DNA from: an uncultured Ruminococcus sp.
Lineage (GTDB): Bacteria > Bacillota > Clostridia > Oscillospirales > CAG-272
Direction: 5' to 3'
DNA length: 46,323 nucleotides
Assembly: GCA_902778725.1 (NCBI GenBank)
Contig: CACYYS010000028.1
Coordinates: 1-46,323 of the forward strand
Shown: positions 1 through 7,954 of the stretch, one piece after another
Layout: each line of letters opens with the position of its first letter
How positions within the stretch are numbered: position 1 is the stretch's first letter
The notes under the pieces: model-generated
Databases searched by the model: none
Seen by the model: only the letters and a program-made list of their open reading frames with translations
Told to the model about the DNA's origin: nothing
Made by a program: the position numbers and the translations under genes

Positions 1-116
1 GAATTGCGCCTGCGGCCACGGTACACGCGGAACATTCACTCCTTTGCGGCAAAGCGCAAAACCTCACGCTTTTCAAAAGGAAAACACTTCACATCGAGCA
101 AAGCGGGATATTTCAC

Positions 117-145
117 TTTACACCCGCTTCCCTCCGTGCTATAAT
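117..145 (+). promoter_or_regulatory. sigma-A type promoter upstream of dgoD
   Basis: TTTACA at 117-122 and a perfect TATAAT at 140-145 are separated by exactly 17 bp. Transcription would start near 152 and give a leader of more than 200 nt before dgoD. The first 116 bases of the window show no gene or clear signal. Confidence 0.7.
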
Positions 146-205
146 CAGATCAAGGCGGCGGGAATACCGTCTTCCCTCCGTAAAACGTACCGGAGGAGAC
201 CGCCT

Positions 206-388
206 ATGGATACCCTGTTCGAGATCCTCGGCGATTTTTTGCCGAGATCCTCTCCGTCCTCTTTCAGCCGCCGGCTTCCGGAGCGCGGCGCCGCCTTGCG
301 CGGAAAAAGAAAAACCGGTAAGGGCGGGGCCCGACCGGCGGCATCGCCGCCGTCCCGCCGGATCCGGATGAAAGGAACCGTGTTATGA
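206..388 (+). CDS. possible small leader ORF overlapping the dgoD start
   Basis: A 60-codon reading frame starts at ATG 206. It is preceded by GGAGGAG at 7 nt spacing, lies downstream of the consensus promoter at 117-145, and its TGA overlaps the dgoD start codon in an ATGA arrangement. The first dozen residues (MDTLFEILGDFL) could form an amphipathic helix. The rest is rich in Arg, Ser and Pro and looks like translated GC-rich non-coding DNA. It may be a translated leader that couples ribosomes into dgoD, the remnant of a longer gene, or chance. I do not recognise the protein. Confidence 0.25.
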   Translation: MDTLFEILGDFLPRSSPSSFSRRLPERGAALRGKRKTGKGGARPAASPPSRRIRMKGTVL

Positions 389-1533
389 AGATCACAAAGC
401 TGACTCTCTACCCCGTCCCGCCGCGCTGGATGTTCCTCAAGATCGAGACCGACGAGGGCGTCTCCGGCTGGGGCGAGCCCGTCGTGGAGGGGAAGGCGGA
501 CACCGTTGCCGCCTGCGTCCGCGAAATGGAGCCCTACCTGCTCAGGCGCGATCCGCGCAGGATCGAGGATCTCTGGCAGGTGCTTTACCGGGGCGCCTTT
601 TATCGCGGCGGGCCGATCATCTCCTCCGCGATCAGCGGCGTGGAGCAGGCCCTGTGGGACATCAAGGGCAAGTACTGCGGACTGCCCGTATATGAATTCC
701 TCGGCGGCGCCTGCCGCGAGACGGTCCGCGTCTACTCCTGGATCGGCGGCGACCGGCCGGACGACGTGGGACGCGCCGCGCTGGCGGAAAAGGAACGCGG
801 TTTTTGCGCGGTGAAGATGAACGCCACGGAAGAGATGGCGTATATCGACGACTTCTCCAAGATCCGGGCCGCCTGCCGGCGCGTGGAGGCGATCCGCGAG
901 AGCTGCGGAGAGGACTTCGGCATCGCCGTGGATTTCCACGGTCGGGTGCACAAGTCGATGGCGAAGGTGCTGGCAAAGGAGCTGGAGCCGTATCATCTGA
1001 TGTTCATCGAGGAGCCGGTGCTCAGCGAAAACTACGAAGCGCTGCGCGGGATCGCCGCCCATTGCTCCGCGCCCATCGCGCTCGGCGAGCGGCTCTTTAC
1101 CCGCTGGGATTTCAAAAAGATCTTTGAACAGGGGATCGTCGGCGTCATCCAGCCGGACCTCTCCCACGCGGGCGGCATCCTCGAATGCCGCAAGATCGCC
1201 GCGATGGCGGAGGCGTACGATACGGCGGTGGCGCCCCACTGCCCGCTCGGACCGATCGCCCTCGCCGCCTGCCTGCAGCTGGACGCCTGCACGCCGAACG
1301 TTTTTATCCAGGAGCAAAGCCTGAGGATCCACTATAATCAGGGCGGCGACCTGCTCGACTATCTCGCCGACCCGAAGGTGTTCGACTACCGGGACGGCTC
1401 CGTCAAAATTCCCTCCGCGCCCGGCCTCGGGATCGAGATCGACGAGGAGAAGGTGAAGGAAGCGGCAAAAAAAGGACATAACTGGAAAAACCCGGTCTGG
1501 CGGAACGCCGACGGGACCGTGGCGGAATGGTGA
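385..1533 (+). CDS. dgoD: D-galactonate dehydratase (enolase superfamily)
   Basis: This 382-residue enzyme converts D-galactonate to 2-dehydro-3-deoxy-D-galactonate in the cytoplasm, the first step of the De Ley-Doudoroff-type galactonate pathway. It aligns end to end with E. coli DgoD in my memory of that sequence: the N-terminus (PPRWMFLKIETDEG), the GGDRP segment, and the same length. The family's magnesium and catalytic residues fall at the same numbers: Asp183 and His185 (DFHGR), Glu209 (IEEPV), Glu235 (GER), His285 (APHCPLGP) and Glu310 (QEQS). AAAGGA precedes the ATG. No kinase, aldolase or transporter for the pathway is in this window, so galactonate use depends on genes elsewhere. 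A converging AraC gene shares the terminator just downstream. Related sugar-acid dehydratases of the same subgroup are the only realistic alternative. Confidence 0.93.
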   Translation: MKITKLTLYPVPPRWMFLKIETDEGVSGWGEPVVEGKADTVAACVREMEPYLLRRDPRRIEDLWQVLYRGAFYRGGPIISSAISGVEQALWDIKGKYCGLPVYEFLGGACRETVRVYSWIGGDRPDDVGRAALAEKERGFCAVKMNATEEMAYIDDFSKIRAACRRVEAIRESCGEDFGIAVDFHGRVHKSMAKVLAKELEPYHLMFIEEPVLSENYEALRGIAAHCSAPIALGERLFTRWDFKKIFEQGIVGVIQPDLSHAGGILECRKIAAMAEAYDTAVAPHCPLGPIALAACLQLDACTPNVFIQEQSLRIHYNQGGDLLDYLADPKVFDYRDGSVKIPSAPGLGIEIDEEKVKEAAKKGHNWKNPVWRNADGTVAEW

Positions 1534-1553
1534 GCGCACGGCTCCGGACGTCA

Positions 1554-1597
1554 AAAAAAGAGGGAGAGCAGCGGATCCGCTGCTCTCCCTCTTTTTT
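1554..1597. terminator. bidirectional terminator between dgoD and the AraC gene
   Basis: This is a perfect inverted repeat with 22-base arms centred on GGATCC. It begins with six A and ends with six T, so it can stop transcripts from either side. It lies between the stop codons of two converging genes. Confidence 0.92.
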
Positions 1598-1619
1598 GGC
1601 TGATAAATACATCCGCCGG

Positions 1620-2444
1620 TCAGGGCGTCCCGCCGCTGCGGAAGCGGCTCGGCGTCGTCCCCGTGAAGGAAACGAAGGTTTTGTAAAAATAGGAAAGATC
1701 GTAAAAGCCGAGGCTCTCTGCGATCTCCTCGATCGCGATCTCCTCCGAGCTTTGCAGGAGGACCTTCGCCTTATTGATCCGCGAGTGGATCTTATACTGC
1801 ACCGGGGACATCCCCGTCTGCTCGCGGAAGGCGCGGCGGAACGCCGTCTCGCTCATCAGGCAGAGCTTGGCGAGATGGGAGACCGGGATGTTCTCGCCGA
1901 CGTGGCTGTCCATATAGAGGAGCGCCGGCGCGATCGCCTGCGCGACCTTGCCGTTGAGATCCGAGAGCGTATGGAAGGTCTGCAGCTTTTCCAGAAGCGA
2001 AAAGAAGATGCGGTGCACCGGCAGATAGGGGTTGCTCAGCCGGTGGCTGAAGCGGCAGAGCTTATAGAAATCGTCCGCGATCTTCGGCTGTTTCCCGTTG
2101 AGGAGCAGCAGGATCCGGTCGGAAAAGGCGCAATCCTCCCCCTCCCGCGTCCGGAGATCGAAGTTGATCAGATAGTCGACGTAAGGATCCTCCCCCCGGT
2201 GGAACTCCGCGCTGTAACGGACTCCCTTGGGAAGATAGAACACGTCGCCGGGATCGTAGCGGACGGTATTCCCCTCCCCGTCGGTGAAGACCGCGTACCC
2301 GGAAACGATATACATCAGCCCGTGATTGGGGCGCGGCGGATCGAGAAAGGCCCAGCTCCGGACCGTCTCCCACGCCTGGGCGATCCCGATGATATCGGAG
2401 AAGACGTGCTCCTCCCCTATTTCATTGAGCTTGATCAGTTTCAT
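1620..2444 (-). CDS. AraC-family regulator with N-terminal cupin domain
   Basis: This 274-residue transcription factor has a cupin-like sensor domain (about residues 40-110, with the PGDVFYLPKGV segment that often binds a sugar) and a C-terminal double helix-turn-helix (about residues 170-270). The latter contains the first recognition segment (ISHLAKLCLMS-like) and the AraC signature IAESLGFYDLSYFYKTF. It is divergent from the solute-binding lipoprotein gene at 2636 across 191 bp that hold promoters for both, so it most likely controls that gene and the enzyme after it in response to a sugar. GGAGGG precedes the ATG. The ligand cannot be read from sequence. Confidence 0.9.
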   Translation of the reverse strand: MKLIKLNEIGEEHVFSDIIGIAQAWETVRSWAFLDPPRPNHGLMYIVSGYAVFTDGEGNTVRYDPGDVFYLPKGVRYSAEFHRGEDPYVDYLINFDLRTREGEDCAFSDRILLLLNGKQPKIADDFYKLCRFSHRLSNPYLPVHRIFFSLLEKLQTFHTLSDLNGKVAQAIAPALLYMDSHVGENIPVSHLAKLCLMSETAFRRAFREQTGMSPVQYKIHSRINKAKVLLQSSEEIAIEEIAESLGFYDLSYFYKTFVSFTGTTPSRFRSGGTP

Positions 2445-2462
2445 CGTTTTCCCTCCGCCGGT

Positions 2463-2491
2463 ATTGTAGCACGTTTTGCCGAAAAATACAA
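2463..2491 (-). promoter_or_regulatory. promoter of the AraC gene at 1620-2444
   Basis: Read on the minus strand, TTGTAT (2491-2486) and TACAAT (2468-2463) are 17 bp apart, just upstream of the regulator's start. Confidence 0.6.
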
Positions 2492-2511
2492 TATCCTTTC
2501 AAAAAAATACA

Positions 2512-2540
2512 TTGCAACGGGAAGGCGGAAAGGATAAAAT
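2512..2540 (+). promoter_or_regulatory. promoter of the solute-binding lipoprotein gene
   Basis: TTGCAA (2512-2517) and TAAAAT (2535-2540) are 17 bp apart. The -35 lies next to AT-rich DNA (2480-2511) shared with the divergent regulator promoter, a plausible AraC-type binding region. Confidence 0.65.
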
Positions 2541-2635
2541 GAAAGGAGAGGACGGAAGATCGGAAGATCTCCCGTCCGGAAAATGACGGAATCGTCCGCC
2601 TGCGGGCGGACGTCCGGGACACACACGGAGGAACC

Positions 2636-4171
2636 ATGAAACACAGCAAGATCCGCATAACGGCGCTGGCTCTGGCGCTTTTCACCGTCCTTTCATCCTT
2701 TGCTCTCTTCTCCTGCGCAACGGATCCCGGCAGCAAGCCGGTCGATCCGGCGGGATCCGGAACGGGCGCCGCCCCGGACACGACGGCGAACCCGAACGTC
2801 TGCCCCATCCCGGAGCAGGACTACGGCGACTACGATTTCAACGTCCTGGAGGGCGGGTTCGGTCTCGTCGTCTTCCGCAACGACTTCGCCTATGACGACT
2901 CCGCCGCCTCCACCGTCCTCGACGACGCCGTCTTCCGCCGCAATTCCGCCGCGGAAGAACGCCTGAACATCCGCATCTCCACCGACCAGAAGATCTGCAA
3001 GTCCACGACCGGCTCCAACGAGGGCTACGGCGCGCTGATGAAGGAAAAACGGGCGGGCGATACCAATTACGACGCCGCCGTCCTCCCCGCCTACGACCAG
3101 ACCAAGCTCGCCTATCTCGACGCGCTGACCGATATGAACAAGGTGAGCACGCTGGACTTCTCCAACAAGTGGTGGGATCAGAAGGCCGTCAACACGCTGA
3201 CGATCAAGGATATGCTCTTCTTTGCGACGGGCGACTACAGCATCGACGTCTTCAACTCCACGATCGTGATCCTCTTCAACAAGGCGATCGCGGCGGAAAA
3301 GAAAGTCGAGGATCTCTACAAGCTCGTAGAGGAAGGCAAGTGGACCTTTGCCAAATGGAAAGAGTACACCTCGCAGGTCTCGACCGACCTTAACGGCGAC
3401 GATCTCTTCACCGACAAGGACCTCTACGGCGCCGCCGTGTGGGACGACGCCGTCTACGCGGTGGTCCACTCCTCCGGCGAGCGCTGCTGCGACCTCGACG
3501 AAAACGGCAATATGGTCCTCACCCTCGGCACCGAGCGCGCCATCTCCGCCTACACCGACTACGTGGAGTTCGCCCTGAAGGACCGGAGCGTGATCCGCTA
3601 TCAGCAGACCTTCAGCGAGAACGGAAAAGCCACCTTCAACGCCGGCTCCGATCTCGAATATAAGCTTTTCCAGAACGATCAGGCGCTCTTCCTCTTCACC
3701 TGGCTCGGCGTCGCCGACAAGTTCCGCGATATGGACACCGACTACGGCATCCTCCCCGTCTTCAAATACACCGAGGACCAGCAGGAGTACTACAACACCG
3801 TGGCGCCGTACAACGCCCGCTTCCTCTCCATGCCCTACGTGCAGGAGAACGAGGAGCGCACCGGCACGATCCTCGAGACCATCGGCTTCTACTCCGGGCA
3901 GATGATCATCCCCGCCTTCTATGAAAAGACGCTCTACGGCGCGACCGTGCGCGACGAGGAGAGCCGCCCGATGCTGGAGCTGATCCGCGAGCACCGCGTC
4001 TTTGACCTCGGATACTTCTATCAGCCCGCCAATATCAACAAAGAGCTGATCCTCCTCTTCCGCGCCAACCAGACCAACTGGGCGTCACGCTATCAGGCGC
4101 TGGAAAAATCCGCGAAGACCATTCTCGACCGCTTCAACAAAGCCTTCGACGATATCCGCGCCGGATCCTGA
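2636..4171 (+). CDS. extracellular solute-binding lipoprotein (ABC transporter type)
   Basis: This 511-residue lipoprotein probably captures a carbohydrate outside the membrane. The signal peptide ends in a lipobox with the lipidated Cys at residue 27 (ALFSC), followed by a short Pro/Gly linker. The body has the family 1-type solute-binding layout, including a WWDQ segment, FNKAI and EGKWTFAKW, the last typical of sugar-binding proteins of gut Clostridia. A 12-residue loop at about 251-262 (D-x-N-x-D-x6-D) matches an EF-hand or dockerin-type calcium site. GGAGGA precedes the ATG. The next gene starts 18 nt after the stop, so they are one transcript. It is a paralog of the protein at 44811-46310 (shared WWDQ, EGKWT and LNGDD landmarks). 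No permease or ATPase gene lies nearby. Confidence 0.85.
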   Translation: MKHSKIRITALALALFTVLSSFALFSCATDPGSKPVDPAGSGTGAAPDTTANPNVCPIPEQDYGDYDFNVLEGGFGLVVFRNDFAYDDSAASTVLDDAVFRRNSAAEERLNIRISTDQKICKSTTGSNEGYGALMKEKRAGDTNYDAAVLPAYDQTKLAYLDALTDMNKVSTLDFSNKWWDQKAVNTLTIKDMLFFATGDYSIDVFNSTIVILFNKAIAAEKKVEDLYKLVEEGKWTFAKWKEYTSQVSTDLNGDDLFTDKDLYGAAVWDDAVYAVVHSSGERCCDLDENGNMVLTLGTERAISAYTDYVEFALKDRSVIRYQQTFSENGKATFNAGSDLEYKLFQNDQALFLFTWLGVADKFRDMDTDYGILPVFKYTEDQQEYYNTVAPYNARFLSMPYVQENEERTGTILETIGFYSGQMIIPAFYEKTLYGATVRDEESRPMLELIREHRVFDLGYFYQPANINKELILLFRANQTNWASRYQALEKSAKTILDRFNKAFDDIRAGS

Positions 4172-4189
4172 CAAAACGGAGAAAACGCC

Positions 4190-5920
4190 GTGACATTTCA
4201 AATCACCGCCAAAACAACAGGCGGCTTTACCCGTACGATCACGCCCGCGGTCCGGGAGCAGGGCCGTACCGTTACCCTCACCGTACCGCGTGAAAAGCTC
4301 TGCTCTCCGCGCCTTGAGTCCCTGATCGTCGAGTCTTCCCTCACCACGGCGAAGGCGGACGGCAGGGGGAGTATGTTCTACCCCACCAATTTTTACTACG
4401 GCTTCGCGCTCACCCGCTTCACCGAGCGGGAGGACGTCCTCTTCAAGACCTGGCCGACCGCGACCCTTGTCTGCGGCTTCGGCTGCGATACCGAGTACGC
4501 CGTCTTTATGCGCGTGGCGGGCGAGGCGTTCGACGGACGCTTCTACGTCTCCTGCAAAGATAACGTCTATTCCGTCTCGCCGCAGTTCCGTTTTGACGGC
4601 GACGAGCCGGACGAGGACGTTGTGATCGTCTACGAGCGGATGCCGAACGCGACCTACTCCGAGATGGCGCGCTTTTACCGCTCCTATCAGCTCGACTACT
4701 GCGGCTGCAAACCGCTCTCCGAGCGCGTCCGGCAGCGGGAGATCCTGCGGCGCGCCGCGGAGATGCCGGAGCTGCGCGTCCGGATGGGGTGGAAGCCCTG
4801 TCCCACGCCGGTCCGCCACCAGACCCTCGCAAACGAACCGGAGATGAAGGTCGCCTGCGACGTTCCCACCCTCCACAAGATCCTCGACGCGATGATCGCC
4901 GCCGGGATCCGCGGTACGGAGTTCTGCCTGGTCGGCTGGGGGCCCGGAGGACACGACGGGCGCTTCCCGCAGCAGTACCCCTGCGACGAGCGCTTCGGCG
5001 GGGACGACGCGCTGCGCGAGTGGATCGCGCGGGCGCAGCGCGCGGGGTTCCTCGTCGTCTGCCACACCGTTTCCTGCGGCTGCTACGAGATCGCCGACAA
5101 CTGGGACCGCGACCTCTGCGCCAAAAAGAAAAACGAATTCGGCGACCCCGTCCCCTATATCCGCGAGCACTATATCAAGGGCGGACTCAACGGCGGCGAG
5201 CCGTACTACCTCTGCGCCAAGCCCGCCTACGAGCATTACGCGGTCCACGATCTCCCCGTCGTCCGCGGCTACGGCTTTGAAGGACTGCACTACATCGACG
5301 AGCTGACCGCGATCATCCCGGAAAAGTGCTATGACAAAAACCACCCCCTCTCCCGCAAGGAGGCGTGGGAATACCACCGCAAGCTCGCCCGGCTGGCGAA
5401 AAACCTCTTCGGCGGTTATCAGTCGGAGGGATATATGGACTACATGAACGCGGACGTGGACTCGATCCTCTACGTCGGCGTGCAGTCGAAGCTCACGCAT
5501 GAGATGAACCCGCTCTTTGACGAGGGGATCCCCTTCTGGCAGCTCGTCTATCACGGCATCGTCCTCTCCAACCCGACGAGCCAGACCGTCAACTACCCTC
5601 TCAAGGACGAGTACCAGCATCTCAAGTTCCTTGAGTACGGCGGACGGCCGGTGATGTACTTTTACAGCAAATTCGGAGATGAAAAGAACTGGATGGGCGA
5701 TCTCGACCTGCACTGCGACTCGGACGAGGCGATCGCGCGCAGCGTGGCGGCGATCAAGCGGGCGTACGACGAGTACGAACAGTACAAGCACCTGCAGTAC
5801 GAATTTATGGAAAACCATGAAAAGCTCGCGGAAAACGTCTACCGCACCACCTACTCGGACGGGACGGCCGTGACCGTCGACTACAACGACATGACCTACC
5901 GGTTTGAAAAGAAAAACTGA
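4190..5920 (+). CDS. probable glycoside hydrolase-like TIM-barrel protein of unknown specificity
   Basis: This 576-residue protein starts at GTG, which has GGAG 8 nt upstream; there is no signal peptide, so it should act inside the cell. The N-terminal 190 residues look like a beta-sandwich. From about residue 195 the pattern is that of a TIM barrel, with WGPGGHDGRFP near 250, an Asp-Glu pair in HYIDEL near 370 and a Glu in YQSEG near 408. The Asp and the later Glu sit where retaining glycosidases of the GH101/GH129 type and the DUF5696 group carry nucleophile and acid/base; that comparison is inference from memory, not a search. It is co-transcribed with the solute-binding lipoprotein upstream, so it may process what that protein captures. 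The C-terminus is followed by a GC-rich hairpin. Confidence 0.6.
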   Translation: MTFQITAKTTGGFTRTITPAVREQGRTVTLTVPREKLCSPRLESLIVESSLTTAKADGRGSMFYPTNFYYGFALTRFTEREDVLFKTWPTATLVCGFGCDTEYAVFMRVAGEAFDGRFYVSCKDNVYSVSPQFRFDGDEPDEDVVIVYERMPNATYSEMARFYRSYQLDYCGCKPLSERVRQREILRRAAEMPELRVRMGWKPCPTPVRHQTLANEPEMKVACDVPTLHKILDAMIAAGIRGTEFCLVGWGPGGHDGRFPQQYPCDERFGGDDALREWIARAQRAGFLVVCHTVSCGCYEIADNWDRDLCAKKKNEFGDPVPYIREHYIKGGLNGGEPYYLCAKPAYEHYAVHDLPVVRGYGFEGLHYIDELTAIIPEKCYDKNHPLSRKEAWEYHRKLARLAKNLFGGYQSEGYMDYMNADVDSILYVGVQSKLTHEMNPLFDEGIPFWQLVYHGIVLSNPTSQTVNYPLKDEYQHLKFLEYGGRPVMYFYSKFGDEKNWMGDLDLHCDSDEAIARSVAAIKRAYDEYEQYKHLQYEFMENHEKLAENVYRTTYSDGTAVTVDYNDMTYRFEKKN

Positions 5921-5923
5921 AAA

Positions 5924-5955
5924 GAGGGGGGGGCGGCGGTCTGCCGTCCCCCCTC
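5924..5955 (+). terminator. GC-rich hairpin after the glycosidase-like gene
   Basis: A G-run followed by CGGC pairs with GCCG followed by a C-run across a short loop. There is no good T tract, so it may slow polymerase or protect the 3' end rather than act as a strong terminator. Confidence 0.4.
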
Positions 5956-6023
5956 TCCCCCTCTCCACACAAAACAGTTGTAAAAACTTACAGATTTTTT
6001 TGTGTGAAAAAGCGCCGGAATCG

Positions 6024-6052
6024 TTGACTTCCGCCAAACGGTATGCTAAAAT
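6024..6052 (+). promoter_or_regulatory. promoter of the beta-helix surface protein gene
   Basis: TTGACT (6024-6029) and TAAAAT (6047-6052) are 17 bp apart. The leader contains a small TGTCG/CGACA stem and a strong TAGGAGG ribosome site before ATG 6109, suggesting high expression. Confidence 0.75.
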
Positions 6053-6108
6053 AAAATCGTAATTTTGTCGGTGAGTTTTCAGCGACAGAAAATAATTAGG
6101 AGGAAACT

Positions 6109-7638
6109 ATGAAAAAGATCATGTCTCTTCTTCTCGCGCTTGCGACCGTCCTCTCTCTGACGGTGCTTGCAGCGGCGACAGTCTCCGCGGACGGTGTTGC
6201 GGCAGCAGCCAACGCGGTCTTTGTCGCCAACTCCGGCGACGACGCGGCGGCCGGTACCAAGGACGCCCCCGTCAAGACCCTCGCGAAAGCCATTGAAAAG
6301 CTCCACGGCGGCGTCGCCGTCCTGATCGGCGCCGTCACCATCGAGACCCCGGCTGACAAGTCTCACAACATCATGCCCGCGCACTCCGGCACGATCACCC
6401 TCACGAGCTACTATGACGGCGTGGACTACCGCAACACCAAGTACGGCTCCGAGGCGCTCGTCCCCTGCCTTGATCTCCGCAACGGCGTCTACTCCCTCGA
6501 CTTCCACGGCGACATCGTGATGGATTATCTCCGCATCAACGTCGGCGTGAGCGACAGCACCAACAAGCCGATCGCCAATGCGCTGATCACGATGGATTAC
6601 CACAACCTCACCGTCACCGCCAACGTGGAAACCACCTATCTGTATGCAAACGGCAACCCCGTGGATCCCGCCAAGTTCGACCAGACCTACTACTCCACCG
6701 ACAAATCCACCACCAACGCCCGCAACTATCCCCCGATCATCCTGATGGGGCAGAACGCAAACAACAAAGTCTCCGGCGGCACGCTGACGCCGGATCCCGA
6801 TCCCGACGCTCCGCAGGGCGGCGAGACCATCACCCGCGACGTGACGGTCAGCGTGGCCGGCGGCGTCTGGCAGTCCGTCCGCATCGGCGACCGCGACCTC
6901 AAGGACACCAACACCCTCGATATGCACGCCACGATCAATATCTCCGGCGGCACCTACACCGTCTGGACCGGCGACCCCGTCCCCGCCAATATGAACGTGA
7001 TGGGCGTGGCGCAGGCCGCCACCACCGCAAACTACGTCTGCGATATCAATATCACGGGCGGCACCTTCTTCGGCGAGATCGCCGGCTTTGGTATGCCCGG
7101 CGCCGTCGTCCAGCCCGAGCGCGTCCAGAAGGGCACCGTCAACATCAACATCCTCGGCGGCAACTTCATCCGCAACTACGGCAGCCAGATCGCCTTCGTT
7201 TTCGCCGCTTCTTCCGGAAAAGCGGGCGCCCAGTCCTTTGACGGCGCCAAAGCCAATATCGTGATCGATCCTACCAAGATCACTCTTGCAGACCGGATGA
7301 CGGTGGCCACCCTCAAGGATACCGCCGGTCTTACCGCCACTCTGACTTTGAGCTCGGCGTCCGACAAGATCGGCTACTTCCTCGACGGTGAAAAGGATCA
7401 GAACAAGTACAGCGTCTTTGAAGGCCTGACCGCCACGATCGATCCCAACGCGGGCTCGACCGCCGCTCCGACCAACCCGACCCCGACCAATCCGACTCCG
7501 ACCAACCCGACTCCGACCAACCCGACCCCGACCAACCCGACTCCTGCTACCGGCAGCGCGACCGTCCTTGTTGCGGTCATCGCGGTCCTCGCGGGCTCCG
7601 GCGCTTTCCTCGCTCTCCGCAAGAGAGAGGACAGATAA
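6109..7638 (+). CDS. beta-helix surface protein with variant cell-wall sorting signal
   Basis: This 509-residue secreted protein has a signal peptide (about residues 1-27), then a segment resembling the start of pectate-lyase-like beta-helix proteins (FVANSGDDAAAGTKDAPVKT), then many Gly/Asn-rich strands with repeated INISGGT-like turns typical of a right-handed parallel beta-helix. A stalk of five NPTPT units follows, then PATGS, a hydrophobic segment and a basic tail (RKRED). That is the layout of an LPXTG-type sorting signal with a changed first part; no sortase gene is in the window. It has its own strong promoter, a TAGGAGG ribosome site and a terminator, so it is a single-gene unit. The minus-strand gene at 7955-9157 encodes a shorter relative (shared TLTS..DGVDYR block). 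It could be an adhesin or glycan-binding protein; no catalytic site is recognised. Confidence 0.7.
   Translation: MKKIMSLLLALATVLSLTVLAAATVSADGVAAAANAVFVANSGDDAAAGTKDAPVKTLAKAIEKLHGGVAVLIGAVTIETPADKSHNIMPAHSGTITLTSYYDGVDYRNTKYGSEALVPCLDLRNGVYSLDFHGDIVMDYLRINVGVSDSTNKPIANALITMDYHNLTVTANVETTYLYANGNPVDPAKFDQTYYSTDKSTTNARNYPPIILMGQNANNKVSGGTLTPDPDPDAPQGGETITRDVTVSVAGGVWQSVRIGDRDLKDTNTLDMHATINISGGTYTVWTGDPVPANMNVMGVAQAATTANYVCDINITGGTFFGEIAGFGMPGAVVQPERVQKGTVNINILGGNFIRNYGSQIAFVFAASSGKAGAQSFDGAKANIVIDPTKITLADRMTVATLKDTAGLTATLTLSSASDKIGYFLDGEKDQNKYSVFEGLTATIDPNAGSTAAPTNPTPTNPTPTNPTPTNPTPTNPTPATGSATVLVAVIAVLAGSGAFLALRKREDR
7471..7545 (+). repeat. five tandem 15-bp repeats encoding NPTPT
   Basis: Five nearly identical 15-base units (accaacccgac[t/c]ccg) encode a Pro/Thr-rich stalk. 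They differ only at C/T positions, except that the last unit ends in T. In-frame copy-number change would alter stalk length without breaking the gene. Confidence 0.9.
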
Positions 7639-7649
7639 CCTCAAACCCG

Positions 7650-7688
7650 AAAAAAGCGAAAGGCGGTTTTCCGCCTTTCGCTTTTTTT
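7650..7688. terminator. bidirectional terminator after the beta-helix gene
   Basis: A 17-base arm starting with six A pairs with a second arm ending in a run of seven T across a TTTT loop. Confidence 0.92.
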
Positions 7689-7954
7689 GTTTTCCGTGCT
7701 CGTCTCCCGCCGCCTTCCGTTCCCTTTGCGCAGGTTGTTCGCGCCTCTGCCTCCCTTGCGTAAAGGGAGCCTGCCAGGAGAGACGGCCGGAGGAGCAGTA
7801 TCAAATGTCTCCGCCGCCGGCAAAAGGAGAAAACGGGGAAGTCTTTTTTTCGGCGCTTTTGCGGCTTTTGTTTGTGTCTTCCGGTTTTTGGATAAACGTC
7901 CCGCCCGCTCCCCGGAAGGGGGATGCGGGCGGGACCGATATGGAGGGAATTGGC
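7689..7954. other. intergenic stretch between converging surface-protein genes
   Basis: No convincing gene. It holds a weak copy of a palindromic repeat at about 7751-7790 (CTCCCTT/AAGGGAG followed by GGAGAGACGG), related to the clearer copy at 22926-22969, and a strong hairpin at 7898-7935. Confidence 0.5.
7898..7935 (-). terminator. strong hairpin downstream of the minus-strand beta-helix gene
   Basis: GTCCCGCCCGC pairs with GCGGGCGGGAC, and an inner TCCCC/GGGGA extends the stem. It lies 20 nt beyond the stop of the gene at 7955-9157. The following minus-strand T content is modest (GTTTATCC). Confidence 0.55.

Noticed and set aside
145..1554. Long open frame on the minus strand over dgoD
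   Set aside because: It mirrors the codon structure of dgoD, a typical antisense frame in GC-rich DNA, and has no known motif.
6079..7644. 521-residue minus-strand frame over the beta-helix gene
   Set aside because: It is a Gly/Val/Asp-rich antisense shadow. The plus strand has promoter, ribosome site and signal peptide.
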